Below, piece after piece: positions 52,469-61,546 of a stretch of 64,000 bases of DNA. Below the pieces are notes generated by a model that did no database searches, was not told the DNA's origin, and saw nothing but the letters and a program-made list of their open reading frames with translations. Location of the stretch: assembly GCF_001854765.1 (NCBI RefSeq), contig NZ_LJJE01000027.1, forward strand, positions 24,855 to 88,854. The letters run 5' to 3'. Positions within the stretch are counted from its first letter, which is position 1. Each line of letters opens with the position of its first letter. The translations under genes and the position numbers were made by a program. The stretch comes from Vibrio sonorensis (lineage in GTDB: Bacteria; Pseudomonadota; Gammaproteobacteria; Enterobacterales; Vibrionaceae).

Positions 52469-53689
52469 CTATCCCCGCATCACGTCAAGCATACTCCACA
52501 TAGGTAAGAATATACCCAAGGCAAGTACTAATACCATTGCTGCAACAATAACCAACAAAATGGGTTCGATCCGCGCCGTCAGTGTTTTAAGATCGTAATC
52601 CACTTCTCGGTCATAAAAGTCTGCTACTTCTAGCAATAATTCATCTATACGGCCTGTCTCTTCACCGACCGAAATCATTTGGATCACCAAGGGAGTAAAT
52701 ACTTTACTTTGTATAGCTGTGGAAGAAACCGTGCCCCCCGCTTCAATTGAAGATTTCATATCTAATAATCTATATTCCAGAAACTTGTTATCTAACGCTT
52801 CGGCGGACAGTGCTAACGATTGGTTTAGTGGCACTCCTGCTTTCAACATCAATGAAAACGTTCTAGAAAATCGAGCGAGTTGAGCACGATTAATAATACC
52901 ACCCACTATAGGCATGCGGAGCCTGAACAGATCCCACTTTTCACGCCCTTTCGAGGTATTGGTCCATCCTTTAAATGCGAAATATGCAATCACCAGTGCA
53001 ATCGCCATCAGGTCCCAATAGTTGACAAAGAAATTTGATGTCGCGATCAATATTCGAGTTGGCAAGGGCAGGTCTACACCAAAACGACTAAACATGGTTG
53101 TGAACTGAGGTATTACTTTCACATTCAAAACGAACATAGCAATGGTAATAAAACTAATGACAAAAGTTGGATAACGCATCGCTGTTTTTATGCGTTTTCT
53201 CGTTTCAACCTCTTGTTCGTAGTAGTTCGCAAGCTGTAACAAGGCCTGATCAAGTCGACCGGTATTTTCACCTACTGCAATCATTGAGACAAAAAGCGGA
53301 CTAAATACGTTGCGATGAAGCTGCATGGAGCCAGACAGGTTGCGTCCATTAGTCAACTCTAGTGTCACTTCTTCTAGCGCTTTGGCGAGTACCTTGTTAT
53401 CACAATTTTGAGTCAATCCGCGCATCGCTCGCAGAAGAGGTACACCCGCTTTGGTCAAGCTATACATTTGACGACAGAAGATCACCAGAACTTCTAATGG
53501 AACTGAAGGAGTTAATAGGGCTTTTATATCAAACGATAGAGCCGATTTGCTTTTCGCTTCCGATACACTCGTTGGAATGATCCCTCTGTTCATCAAGGAT
53601 TCGGCCGCGATCTCAGGTGTCGCAGCCTCAACTTCACCAGAAACTTTACTTCCGTCTAAGCTTCTTCCTTGATAAGAGAATAGTGGCAT
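52469..53689 (-). CDS. mshG: MSHA inner-membrane platform protein MshG
   Basis: 406-aa PilC/GspF-type platform protein. Two T2SSF domains (about 70-195 and 270-395), each with FSRTFSLMLKAGVPL-like or FCRQMYSLTKAGVPLLRA sequence, and three membrane helices (about 170, 215 and 375-400). It connects the extension ATPase MshE to the pilus. ATG 53689 chosen; the upstream TTG is not needed. Confidence 0.94.
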   Translation of the reverse strand: MPLFSYQGRSLDGSKVSGEVEAATPEIAAESLMNRGIIPTSVSEAKSKSALSFDIKALLTPSVPLEVLVIFCRQMYSLTKAGVPLLRAMRGLTQNCDNKVLAKALEEVTLELTNGRNLSGSMQLHRNVFSPLFVSMIAVGENTGRLDQALLQLANYYEQEVETRKRIKTAMRYPTFVISFITIAMFVLNVKVIPQFTTMFSRFGVDLPLPTRILIATSNFFVNYWDLMAIALVIAYFAFKGWTNTSKGREKWDLFRLRMPIVGGIINRAQLARFSRTFSLMLKAGVPLNQSLALSAEALDNKFLEYRLLDMKSSIEAGGTVSSTAIQSKVFTPLVIQMISVGEETGRIDELLLEVADFYDREVDYDLKTLTARIEPILLVIVAAMVLVLALGIFLPMWSMLDVMRG

Positions 53690-53702
53690 AGGCAATTAAT
53701 TC

Positions 53703-55427
53703 TTACAGATAGATAGCTTGAATCACACCAGAGGCATCGCCCTCCCCTAAGTGCATCACTTCGTCTAAACTAACGGTTCCATTGAGCGCCAACTCCATCG
53801 CGGATGCGAGCAGAGGCTTATATTGCTCGCTATTTCTCGCTGCAATCGCAAAAGCGACGGCATCGTTGGCTCTAAGCGCGTCCATCATGCCCTGATCGAG
53901 TTCTAACATTTCAAACACACCAATTCGGCCCTTATAGCCCGTTAAATTGCAGTCTTGGCAGCCTCTTCCTTTCACAAAAGTAGACGCGGTTTGATTGGGA
54001 AAGCGCTGGGCTAACCACTGTTTTCTCGCTTCATCGATGTCATCTTCAACTTTACAGTTAGGACACACTTTTCTTACCAGTCTTTGCGCTACCACTGCTC
54101 GCACTGCACTCGCAACAAGATAACCGGGAGCCCCCATATCCATCATGCGAAGCGCGCTGTCGACAGCGTCATTAGTATGGAGTGTACTCAATACTAAATG
54201 ACCAGTTAGGGCAGCCCGCAAGCCGATTTCAACCGTTTCGTGGTCACGCATCTCACCCACTAAGATAATATCTGGGTCTTGACGTAAAAATGTTCTCAGT
54301 ACTGTTGAAAAATCCAAGTCGATTTTTGGATTAACCTGTACCTGATTCACGCGCTCTAATCGGTATTCGACGGGATCTTCCGCGGTAATAATTTTCTTTG
54401 ACGGTTCATTGAGCTCGTTTAGTGCACCATAAAGCGTTGTGGTTTTACCAGAACCAGTAGGTCCGGTTACCAAAATCATTCCGTGTGGACGCTTAAGCTG
54501 CCTGCGCAACCTTTCCAACAAAAGCGGCGGTATTCCTGACTCTTCCAGTCGCCTAACTCCGGCTGATTGATTTAGCAAACGCATTACCACGGATTCACCG
54601 TGCTGAACGGGCATTGTCGACATACGAATATCGACGGACTGACCTTTAGCGCGAATATTAAATCGGCCATCTTGGGGAATGCGCTTCTCTGAAATATCGA
54701 GATTCGCCATCAACTTGAGTCTTAGAACCAGTGCGGAAGCGATGTTCACTTCGTTTAGTAGCGTTTCATGCAGTATTCCATCGATACGCTGTCTAAGCCT
54801 TAACACATTGGCATCGGGTTCAATATGGATATCCGATGCTCCAACCTGAATAGCGTCTTCAAAGAGAGAGTTAATCAGTTTTACAACCGTAACTTCTTCA
54901 CTATCTTGCCCTTCAATATTAAAGTCAAAGGCTTCAGTGACTTGGTGTTCTGCTTGGAGCTGTTCTGCAAATGACGCAATTTCTTTGGTTCGTCGATAAT
55001 AGCGATCAAACCCATCTACAAGTTGTTTTTCAGGAGCGATGACCAGCTCAACTGAATAACGAGCTAGCTGAGTGAACAAGGCTTCCTGAGCAAAAAGATC
55101 CGCCGGATCACTCATCGCCACTCTTAGCGTATCGCCAGAGCGACCAATAACCAGCGCTCTTAAACGTCGAGCGTGAACTTCTGGCAACAAAGGAACTGCA
55201 TCCATATCGACATTGGCGCGGCTAATGTCGATAAGTGGTAGTCCCAACTGCTGAGACAAGAAGGTCAGCATTTGATGTTCTGTTAGAAAACCCAGTTCTA
55301 TCAGAGCAGCGCCCAACTTTAATCCCGTTGTTTTTTGTGCCGCCAAGGCCTGTTCAACCTGACTTTCTGAGATGATACCTTCTTCGACCAGCAAGTCACC
55401 CAAACGCTTACGCAGCTTAATTTGCAT
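53703..55427 (-). CDS. mshE: MSHA pilus extension ATPase MshE
   Basis: 574-aa PilB/GspE ATPase powering pilus polymerisation. ATG 55427 lies six bases after AAGGAG. The N-terminal MshEN domain (about 5-110) has two RLG/LG..L repeats (KRLGDLLVEEG and LKLGAALIELGF) that bind cyclic di-GMP in V. cholerae MshE. Walker A GPTGSGKT is at 322-329, and there is a tetracysteine zinc site with CPNC and CQDC near 450-485. Start overlaps mshN by 11 bases. Confidence 0.95.
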   Translation of the reverse strand: MQIKLRKRLGDLLVEEGIISESQVEQALAAQKTTGLKLGAALIELGFLTEHQMLTFLSQQLGLPLIDISRANVDMDAVPLLPEVHARRLRALVIGRSGDTLRVAMSDPADLFAQEALFTQLARYSVELVIAPEKQLVDGFDRYYRRTKEIASFAEQLQAEHQVTEAFDFNIEGQDSEEVTVVKLINSLFEDAIQVGASDIHIEPDANVLRLRQRIDGILHETLLNEVNIASALVLRLKLMANLDISEKRIPQDGRFNIRAKGQSVDIRMSTMPVQHGESVVMRLLNQSAGVRRLEESGIPPLLLERLRRQLKRPHGMILVTGPTGSGKTTTLYGALNELNEPSKKIITAEDPVEYRLERVNQVQVNPKIDLDFSTVLRTFLRQDPDIILVGEMRDHETVEIGLRAALTGHLVLSTLHTNDAVDSALRMMDMGAPGYLVASAVRAVVAQRLVRKVCPNCKVEDDIDEARKQWLAQRFPNQTASTFVKGRGCQDCNLTGYKGRIGVFEMLELDQGMMDALRANDAVAFAIAARNSEQYKPLLASAMELALNGTVSLDEVMHLGEGDASGVIQAIYL

Positions 55428-56619
55428 CGGAGACTCCTTGCACACTTTTCAAAAGTTGCAACCTATCTGTGATAAACTGTTGGGAACGAGCAGAGAGGCC
55501 TAGCTTTCCTTGTGCTGATATATAGGACTTGTGAGCCCCTTTAAAATCAAGTGCTCGTTCTTGTTGTATTGCTAAGCCCATCCACCATCGTCCACTATGA
55601 GGATCCATAGTAACCAGCTTTTGATAGCTATCTAAGGCGAGTTCATTTTGTCCAACCTTCTGAGCGAGTGCCGCTCTTAACGATAGATAATCTAGGCTCG
55701 GACTATTTGGCAAATGGACCAATGCTGTAAGCGCAGCTTCTTGCTGATTCTCACGCAACAGTAACTTGGCAAGGGCAACTCTCAATGTCTCACCATCTGG
55801 GTTGTTCTGAATACCTTTTTGCAAAAGCTCTGCCGCCATTCGCACATCACCTATTCCGTAGTAGAGCGCCGCTAACTGTTGGCGAATATTATCTCCCTCA
55901 GGAAAGTAGCGAAGCGCCTTGTGATACTCTTCAATGGCAAGGTCTAAATTATTCGCTTCAAGTGCTTTTTTGCCCCGCACTTGTGCTTGAAGGGCTAACT
56001 CTTTCGGAGATAACTCCACTTGTTCAATTTGGATACCAGCCTCCGAAACCACTTCTTTAACTGCGCTACTCTTAGCCAATTTTAAAGGGGCGAGTTCTTG
56101 TAGTGGTTGAGCTTGAACAACTGATGAACTTTCCTGAGCCACTGGGGCTGGGTTAGCCGCAACCTTCTTCGGTATTATTGGGGCGGGCTTAGGAACGGCA
56201 GCAACCGTCGTTTTGACTGGTTTTGGCTTAGCGACGTTAGACTTAACTGTTGGCGCTTCTTGTACCTTGGGTTCTGGAGAATAAAGTTTAGCTTGTGTGA
56301 CTGTCGTTTTACTGGTCGGAGAGCTTGCCACACTTAGTTCCGCCTCGATCGTTATGTCAGAAACAGAGTCTGAGACAACAGGCGTTTTTTCCATCTTTTG
56401 GTTAGTAACTGGAGTTTGAAGTGCCTCATTTTTTGACTCACTAGCGCTTCCCATCGTCAGCGCCCAACCGCCAACGGCAAGACTTGCCGTCACGAGTAAT
56501 ATCACCCAAGGTAATACCGAGGTCTTTTTCACTTCTTTTATCTCGGCTCGCTCTAGAGGTTCGGCTATCGAACGTTGCTTATCTGCAAGCTCTGACAGAG
56601 CATTATTAATTTTACTCAT
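55417..56619 (-). CDS. mshN: MSHA biogenesis protein MshN (TPR protein)
   Basis: 400 aa from ATG 56619, overlapping the mshM stop as ATGA. Short cytosolic start (MSKINNALSELADK), one membrane helix (about 36-55), a Pro/Ala/Lys-rich linker (about 60-190) and C-terminal tetratricopeptide repeats (about 210-395, for example ALEANNLDLAIEEYHKALRYFPEG). Probably a periplasmic scaffold of the pilus machine. Confidence 0.92.
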   Translation of the reverse strand: MSKINNALSELADKQRSIAEPLERAEIKEVKKTSVLPWVILLVTASLAVGGWALTMGSASESKNEALQTPVTNQKMEKTPVVSDSVSDITIEAELSVASSPTSKTTVTQAKLYSPEPKVQEAPTVKSNVAKPKPVKTTVAAVPKPAPIIPKKVAANPAPVAQESSSVVQAQPLQELAPLKLAKSSAVKEVVSEAGIQIEQVELSPKELALQAQVRGKKALEANNLDLAIEEYHKALRYFPEGDNIRQQLAALYYGIGDVRMAAELLQKGIQNNPDGETLRVALAKLLLRENQQEAALTALVHLPNSPSLDYLSLRAALAQKVGQNELALDSYQKLVTMDPHSGRWWMGLAIQQERALDFKGAHKSYISAQGKLGLSARSQQFITDRLQLLKSVQGVSDAN

Positions 56620-57464
56620 ACTCGGCTCCATCCCCAGATAACTGGCCGCATAAACTTAGGTTTCCGACTATCAAATGTATCGTGGATGGCTTCAAACAGA
56701 TGAAGATTTTCGACTCGCCGTTGACCATTGACACACGCCAATACCATAGCTTTATGACAAATTTGGTTAATCAACCTTGGTACACCATTACTCGCTCGAC
56801 TAATCACTTTTTTTTGGGCTAGTGAAAAAGGCTCACTTCCCGGCGAGGCTTTTTGCAGGCGGTTGTCAATGTAAGCCACGACTTCAGATAAACTGAGGGT
56901 CCTTAATTGAGCGCTAAACGTAATACGCTGCCTAAGCTGGCGAAGGTGTTGCTGCTGAAGCCGATAATCGAGTTCCGGCTGTCCAAATAAAACAATCTGC
57001 ATCAATTTTTGCTGTTCTGTTTCTAAGTTACCAAACAGCCTTAATACTTCTAAAGCGCCATCCTCCAGCGCCTGCGCTTCATCTACAAGAACGATAACAG
57101 GTCGATTCTGCTTTGCTAAATCAATCAATCGATGTTGAATCATATCAATCACCGAATCGGCAGTATCGCTGGTATCCACATCGAGTTCTTTTGCGACTGC
57201 CAGTCGCATCTCTTCTGCACCCAGCGCCGCGTTGGGCAAGTAAACAAGCTGGGACTTTTCTGCCAGCTGCTTAACCAACATTCGGCAAACCATCGTTTTA
57301 CCCGTTCCCACTTCCCCCGTCACTTTTACAATACCTTCTCCCATATCGAGAGCAGCACAAACTGTTTGTATTGCTTCATAATGCGGTGACAGGCCTAAAA
57401 ATAACTCAGTGTCTGGTGTTAAATGAAATGGATATTGTCTAAAACCAAAATGCTCTAGATACAT
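56616..57464 (-). CDS. mshM: MSHA biogenesis ATPase MshM
   Basis: 282-aa AAA ATPase of the ExeA/GspA type. ATG 57464 gives MYLEHFGFRQYPFHLTPDTE, the characteristic ExeA-like start. Walker A GEVGTGKT at 50-57 and Walker B VIVLVDEAQ around 120. Two bases separate it from the mshL stop. Confidence 0.94.
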   Translation of the reverse strand: MYLEHFGFRQYPFHLTPDTELFLGLSPHYEAIQTVCAALDMGEGIVKVTGEVGTGKTMVCRMLVKQLAEKSQLVYLPNAALGAEEMRLAVAKELDVDTSDTADSVIDMIQHRLIDLAKQNRPVIVLVDEAQALEDGALEVLRLFGNLETEQQKLMQIVLFGQPELDYRLQQQHLRQLRQRITFSAQLRTLSLSEVVAYIDNRLQKASPGSEPFSLAQKKVISRASNGVPRLINQICHKAMVLACVNGQRRVENLHLFEAIHDTFDSRKPKFMRPVIWGWSRV

Positions 57465-57466
57465 AA

Positions 57467-59140
57467 CTACTTCTGTGCCTCTGGGAACCATTCATTGAGT
57501 AAATCTCGCGAACGTTCTAGCTCATTTTGCCAAGTGTTTACCCCTACAATCGTAGGCTTTAGTAGAATAACCAACTCGGTTTTTTGCGTTAACTTGGTTT
57601 CATGCCTAAACAACTGTCCGATTGCTGGTAAATCACCCAGCACAGGCACCTTAGAAACTTGGTCGATAACATTGGATTTCATTAACCCCCCTATAACCAC
57701 GACATCTCCATCACGAGCACGGATCACTGAATCCGATTCGCGAATAGAACTTCGAGCAAGGGGCAAGCTGATCTTCACACTACCGTAACCAATCTCTTTT
57801 ACTTGTTCGTTAACTTCAATCACTGCTGGGTGAACGTGGAGTAAAACATTGCCCTCATCATCGATTTGAGGAGTCACATCCAAAGAGATACCGGAGAAAA
57901 ATGGTGTCAGCTCTACCTCTGGTGACACATTAGAGTTGTCACCGTTGCCGGTAACACTTGAGAAGTCAGTGACATAGTACTCATCTGTACCCACTTTAAT
58001 CACGGCTTTTTGGTTGTTAGAAGCGGTCACTCTTGGGCTGGATAAAACATTTAAATCGCCTTGTGTTGCCATAAAGCTGAGTACGGCTTCAAAACTACCA
58101 CTTTGAATCACCAAGTTAGTCTGACCATTAGGTAGCAAGGTACCAATTGCATCGAGTCCTGGTAGTGCCGATACTACCGTACCGACCGTCTGCTCCAAAG
58201 AAGGCAAAACACCAGGAGTCGAAGCTAAATTTGTGGTCCCTTGTCCAAATTTGTATTCCGTACCGTTGGAGGTGAACGCTTTAGACCAGTTAATGCCTTG
58301 CTGGTAGCCATCACTTAGAGTGACTTCCAACACTTTTGCTTCCAATATGACCTGACGATTCATCCGCTCTTTAGATACTCCTAAAAAGTCGCGAACTTCT
58401 CGTATCTCATCAGGAAAGGCTCTCACTGTTATCACACCCGCTTGTGGCGTCACCACCACTGACTGACCATCTCCGCCTCCTATCAGTTGCCCAACGGCGA
58501 GTTGAAGCTGTGGCCAGAAATCACTTTCGCTTATCGTCTCGATTTCCGTTCCACCCTTCAATGAGCTAGTCGTAGAGTTAGAGCCATTTGTAGATTCTGA
58601 CACCGTGCGATTAGAGCTATCAGTACTCGTCACTGTCCCTGTTGTAATAGAGGTTAACGAGCGACCAGAGCGTTTAAACTGAAGGTAATCCACGGGGATT
58701 GTCACGGTTCTTAAACCCGCCGGAAAGACTTGAATAACCTTACCTGTTTTCTGAACTTCAAAACCGTAAATATCTCTCACGACACTTAGGACCTCGTCGA
58801 GAGTGACATCGGTGAGATTCAAGGTAATTTGGCCGGCAACATGAGGATGGATGGCTGCGCTGTACTCCGTTCCTTTAACCAAGCTGGTAAAGAAGGCTTT
58901 GGCATCGACATCTTTGGATTGGATTCTAAAGCGCTTTAAGGTTTGTTCTTCACTGCCCAATTGTGAATCCAAGCTCGGCATCAAGTCGGCTTCCACTTCG
59001 GGTGGCAGCTCGTTAACGGCGCGACTACTTGAGTCATTAATGGCTTCATTTAACGCATTTTTCGCCTCGACAGGATCACGATGTCCTAGCGAGCATCCTG
59101 CTATATTCACTACTACTAAAGCTAAGATTAGATTACGCAT
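57467..59140 (-). CDS. mshL: MSHA outer-membrane secretin MshL
   Basis: 557-aa secretin through which the pilus exits. Lipoprotein signal with lipobox IAGC (acylated C16). STN/secretin N-domain (about 85-140), Ser/Thr-rich insertion (about 165-200), then the secretin barrel domain with LNVLSSPRVTASNNQKAVIKVG (split here as NVLSSPR and SNNQKA), VDVTPQID-like ISLDVTPQID and VVIGGLM near the C-terminus. Confidence 0.95.
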   Translation of the reverse strand: MRNLILALVVVNIAGCSLGHRDPVEAKNALNEAINDSSSRAVNELPPEVEADLMPSLDSQLGSEEQTLKRFRIQSKDVDAKAFFTSLVKGTEYSAAIHPHVAGQITLNLTDVTLDEVLSVVRDIYGFEVQKTGKVIQVFPAGLRTVTIPVDYLQFKRSGRSLTSITTGTVTSTDSSNRTVSESTNGSNSTTSSLKGGTEIETISESDFWPQLQLAVGQLIGGGDGQSVVVTPQAGVITVRAFPDEIREVRDFLGVSKERMNRQVILEAKVLEVTLSDGYQQGINWSKAFTSNGTEYKFGQGTTNLASTPGVLPSLEQTVGTVVSALPGLDAIGTLLPNGQTNLVIQSGSFEAVLSFMATQGDLNVLSSPRVTASNNQKAVIKVGTDEYYVTDFSSVTGNGDNSNVSPEVELTPFFSGISLDVTPQIDDEGNVLLHVHPAVIEVNEQVKEIGYGSVKISLPLARSSIRESDSVIRARDGDVVVIGGLMKSNVIDQVSKVPVLGDLPAIGQLFRHETKLTQKTELVILLKPTIVGVNTWQNELERSRDLLNEWFPEAQK

Positions 59141-59155
59141 ACTAGTCCATGAATC

Positions 59156-59470
59156 CTATTGTTTTACATCTTTTGAAAACAGAGTAAGTTGCCAAACTTT
59201 ACCCGAACGGGTGACCTTAACTAGATCATCACCAATATTAGTCACCTTAAACCCATCTACCGAATCGCCAAGTTTCACTACTTTGCCATTGATAACAGCA
59301 ACACAATCCGCCAACCCACACGTGATTGCATTCAATGTCGGCGGCGTATCATTTTTTTTAGCTTCGAGCTTCGATTGCATTTTACTCCACCCTAAAGGTG
59401 CCGTCGGGTCTTGTTTAGCCCACACTGCGGTCGAGATAAAAACGGCGATAATAGGAATCCACTTAACCAC
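59156..59470 (-). CDS. mshK: MSHA biogenesis protein MshK
   Basis: 104-aa exported protein with signal peptide about 1-18 (VWA cleavage), DPTAPLGW, and a small beta domain with AVINGKVVKLGDSVDGFKV and VTRSGKVW, resembling pilotin-like PilP/GspC-homology modules. It probably links the secretin MshL to MshJ. Its start overlaps mshJ by eight bases. Confidence 0.9.
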   Translation of the reverse strand: MVKWIPIIAVFISTAVWAKQDPTAPLGWSKMQSKLEAKKNDTPPTLNAITCGLADCVAVINGKVVKLGDSVDGFKVTNIGDDLVKVTRSGKVWQLTLFSKDVKQ

Positions 59471-60107
59471 TGATAAACTCCTGCCCAGAACCTAAGGTAT
59501 ATACTTCTAACACCACTTCGGCTTGCGGGTAATCGGTCACTTCATACTTAAACCTCTGCCAATAATACTTTACTGAGACGTTCTCTAATTGTTCTAAATA
59601 GCGGAGAATATCGAAGTAACCACCTGATATTTCGATTCGAACTGGGTGCACATAATAACCCGTCGAGTTGCCTTCTTTGGTTAATATCGGCTTGGCTGGC
59701 ATCGACTGCAGTGTTTTTAGTCTGAGCTGATCGATATCTGACAAAACTTCCTCTAGAAGACCTGCCATTTTCTCCGGCGAAACCAAGTTTTCTACTTTCT
59801 GTGTCAGTTGTTGTGAAATGGCATCACTTTCAGCTTCAAGCTCTTCTAGCTGTAGGTCAATATCTCGATCAGGATCTTTCTTCAGTTTAGCGGTTAATAC
59901 CAGAATTTCGCCTTGAAGTTGTTGATTTTGCGCCTTAACTATCTGTAATTGTCGATTGAGATCTCGAATTGAGAGAACGCGTGGCTCTAACAAAAATACA
60001 TATAAACCAAAGCCTATAGCGACCAATCCGCAAAGAGATATCAACAATTTCTCTCGTTGTGAAAAAGAAGAAAAACGGTCTGAAAGCTTGTGCCACCATA
60101 AGTTCAC
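59463..60107 (-). CDS. mshJ: MSHA biogenesis protein MshJ
   Basis: 214-aa PilO/GspM-like protein: one membrane helix (about 22-43), a long coiled coil (about 50-115, QLQIVKAQNQQLQGEILVLTAKLKK) and a ferredoxin-like periplasmic domain. Part of the inner-membrane alignment complex. Overlaps mshI by four bases. Confidence 0.92.
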   Translation of the reverse strand: MNLWWHKLSDRFSSFSQREKLLISLCGLVAIGFGLYVFLLEPRVLSIRDLNRQLQIVKAQNQQLQGEILVLTAKLKKDPDRDIDLQLEELEAESDAISQQLTQKVENLVSPEKMAGLLEEVLSDIDQLRLKTLQSMPAKPILTKEGNSTGYYVHPVRIEISGGYFDILRYLEQLENVSVKYYWQRFKYEVTDYPQAEVVLEVYTLGSGQEFISG

Positions 60108-61543
60108 TGCTCTTCCTCCTTACGCGTCAGCAACTCGAAAGTCACTCGTTCTTTATCGTCAGTGCCCAGAGTCAGTTTATCAAAAGTACGACCAACGAGA
60201 TTCAACTCCTGCTTAAACTGATTAACCCAATTTGGAACCGCTCTAGCTTCTGATGCCAGTCCTTTTAAATCAAGCAGGTCTTGTTCTACTGCAATGTAAT
60301 TTAGAGAAATATCGTCTCGACTGAGTTCAGCCAATGCCATCATAACCCCTGAATAACCAAAGGCCTGATTACCTTCAATCTCATCAACGGTTTCTAAAGT
60401 ACTTTCCATTTCTTGAATTCGTTTTTTCAACCGCTCAATTGCAGCGACTTTTTCTGGAGAAGGTTGGTGTTGACGCAATTGAGCAGACAAGGCTTCTTTT
60501 TCAGCAGTTAAACGAGCCCTAACACCACTGACTCCTGTCAGTTCATTGTGTAAGTTCGTTGCTTGGTTGCCTAAATACAAGCTCGTCGCGGTAAAAACAA
60601 CTGCTACCAGAGCCCAAACTGAAACCACTCTCGGTAACGTAATTACTTCCGTAACTGGTTTGAGCTCTTCTGGATAGAGGTCGATAAAAGGTGCAACTGT
60701 TGCGCTTATTTCTGCAAGGATCTCCCCTGATAGCCGAGAAGCCTCGTCCAGAGCGACAACAGATACACTGATACTTTGGCCCAATAGTTCCGCAAGCTCT
60801 TTTTGTTCCTCTTCATCACAACACACTAAAAGATGATGAATAGGCGTACTGCGATATTGAGAAGATAAATAGTCAATAGAACGCTGTAATTCGAGAGCCA
60901 TACTATCAATTTGCAGCGCCATTGCAGCTGCACCAGTAAGAGGTGGAACCACGCCTCGAATAGAACGCTGAAAAACGTTAACTTGATTGACATAAGCGCT
61001 TATCTTAAACGCGCCCCCAGTCCCTCGCTGCAACATTAAAAAGTTGGGAAAATCTTTGCTGCAATACCCCCAAACTTCATCTTCAACGAGGATGCGATTT
61101 AACGAGATATGAAGACCAGTTAACTTTGCCACTAAGTCCAAGATCATTTTTTTTGAGGTGACAAACGCCTGAATCTTGTTTCCCGTTGGTAGAGCGACCG
61201 CCTGCGCAACGATATCCGTTACTTTTTCGGTTATCAGATCTTTGAGTAAAAACGGCAGTGCACTTGGCCATTCTTCTTCGGGTAGGTTCGGTTTTTCAAT
61301 TTGGAATATTTGATAGCTATCGTGATCCAACACAAGGTCGAGCTCAGCAGAACCTGCGCTTATGTGGCTCAGAGCTTCAACTAATGTCTCTTGCCAAGAG
61401 CGATTACCAATAGGAAGACTTTGCTCTAAGTTCAGGTCGTTATCGCTATAAAAATAAACAGCTTTAGGTTGGATGACAGCGACAATTCGGTTTGCAGCTT
61501 TTTTATTTGATTTGAATTTATTTAGCAAAGTTTGCACTTTCAT
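60104..61543 (-). CDS. mshI: MSHA biogenesis protein MshI
   Basis: 479 aa with an N-terminal PilM-like actin-fold region (about 1-300) and a PilN-like part with one membrane helix (about 305-325) and coiled coil (about 340-390). It thus combines what are separate PilM and PilN in other type IV pili. It starts only three bases after the csrD stop, so csrD and the msh genes are cotranscribed at least in part. Confidence 0.92.
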   Translation of the reverse strand: MKVQTLLNKFKSNKKAANRIVAVIQPKAVYFYSDNDLNLEQSLPIGNRSWQETLVEALSHISAGSAELDLVLDHDSYQIFQIEKPNLPEEEWPSALPFLLKDLITEKVTDIVAQAVALPTGNKIQAFVTSKKMILDLVAKLTGLHISLNRILVEDEVWGYCSKDFPNFLMLQRGTGGAFKISAYVNQVNVFQRSIRGVVPPLTGAAAMALQIDSMALELQRSIDYLSSQYRSTPIHHLLVCCDEEEQKELAELLGQSISVSVVALDEASRLSGEILAEISATVAPFIDLYPEELKPVTEVITLPRVVSVWALVAVVFTATSLYLGNQATNLHNELTGVSGVRARLTAEKEALSAQLRQHQPSPEKVAAIERLKKRIQEMESTLETVDEIEGNQAFGYSGVMMALAELSRDDISLNYIAVEQDLLDLKGLASEARAVPNWVNQFKQELNLVGRTFDKLTLGTDDKERVTFELLTRKEEEQ

Positions 61544-61546
61544 CGT

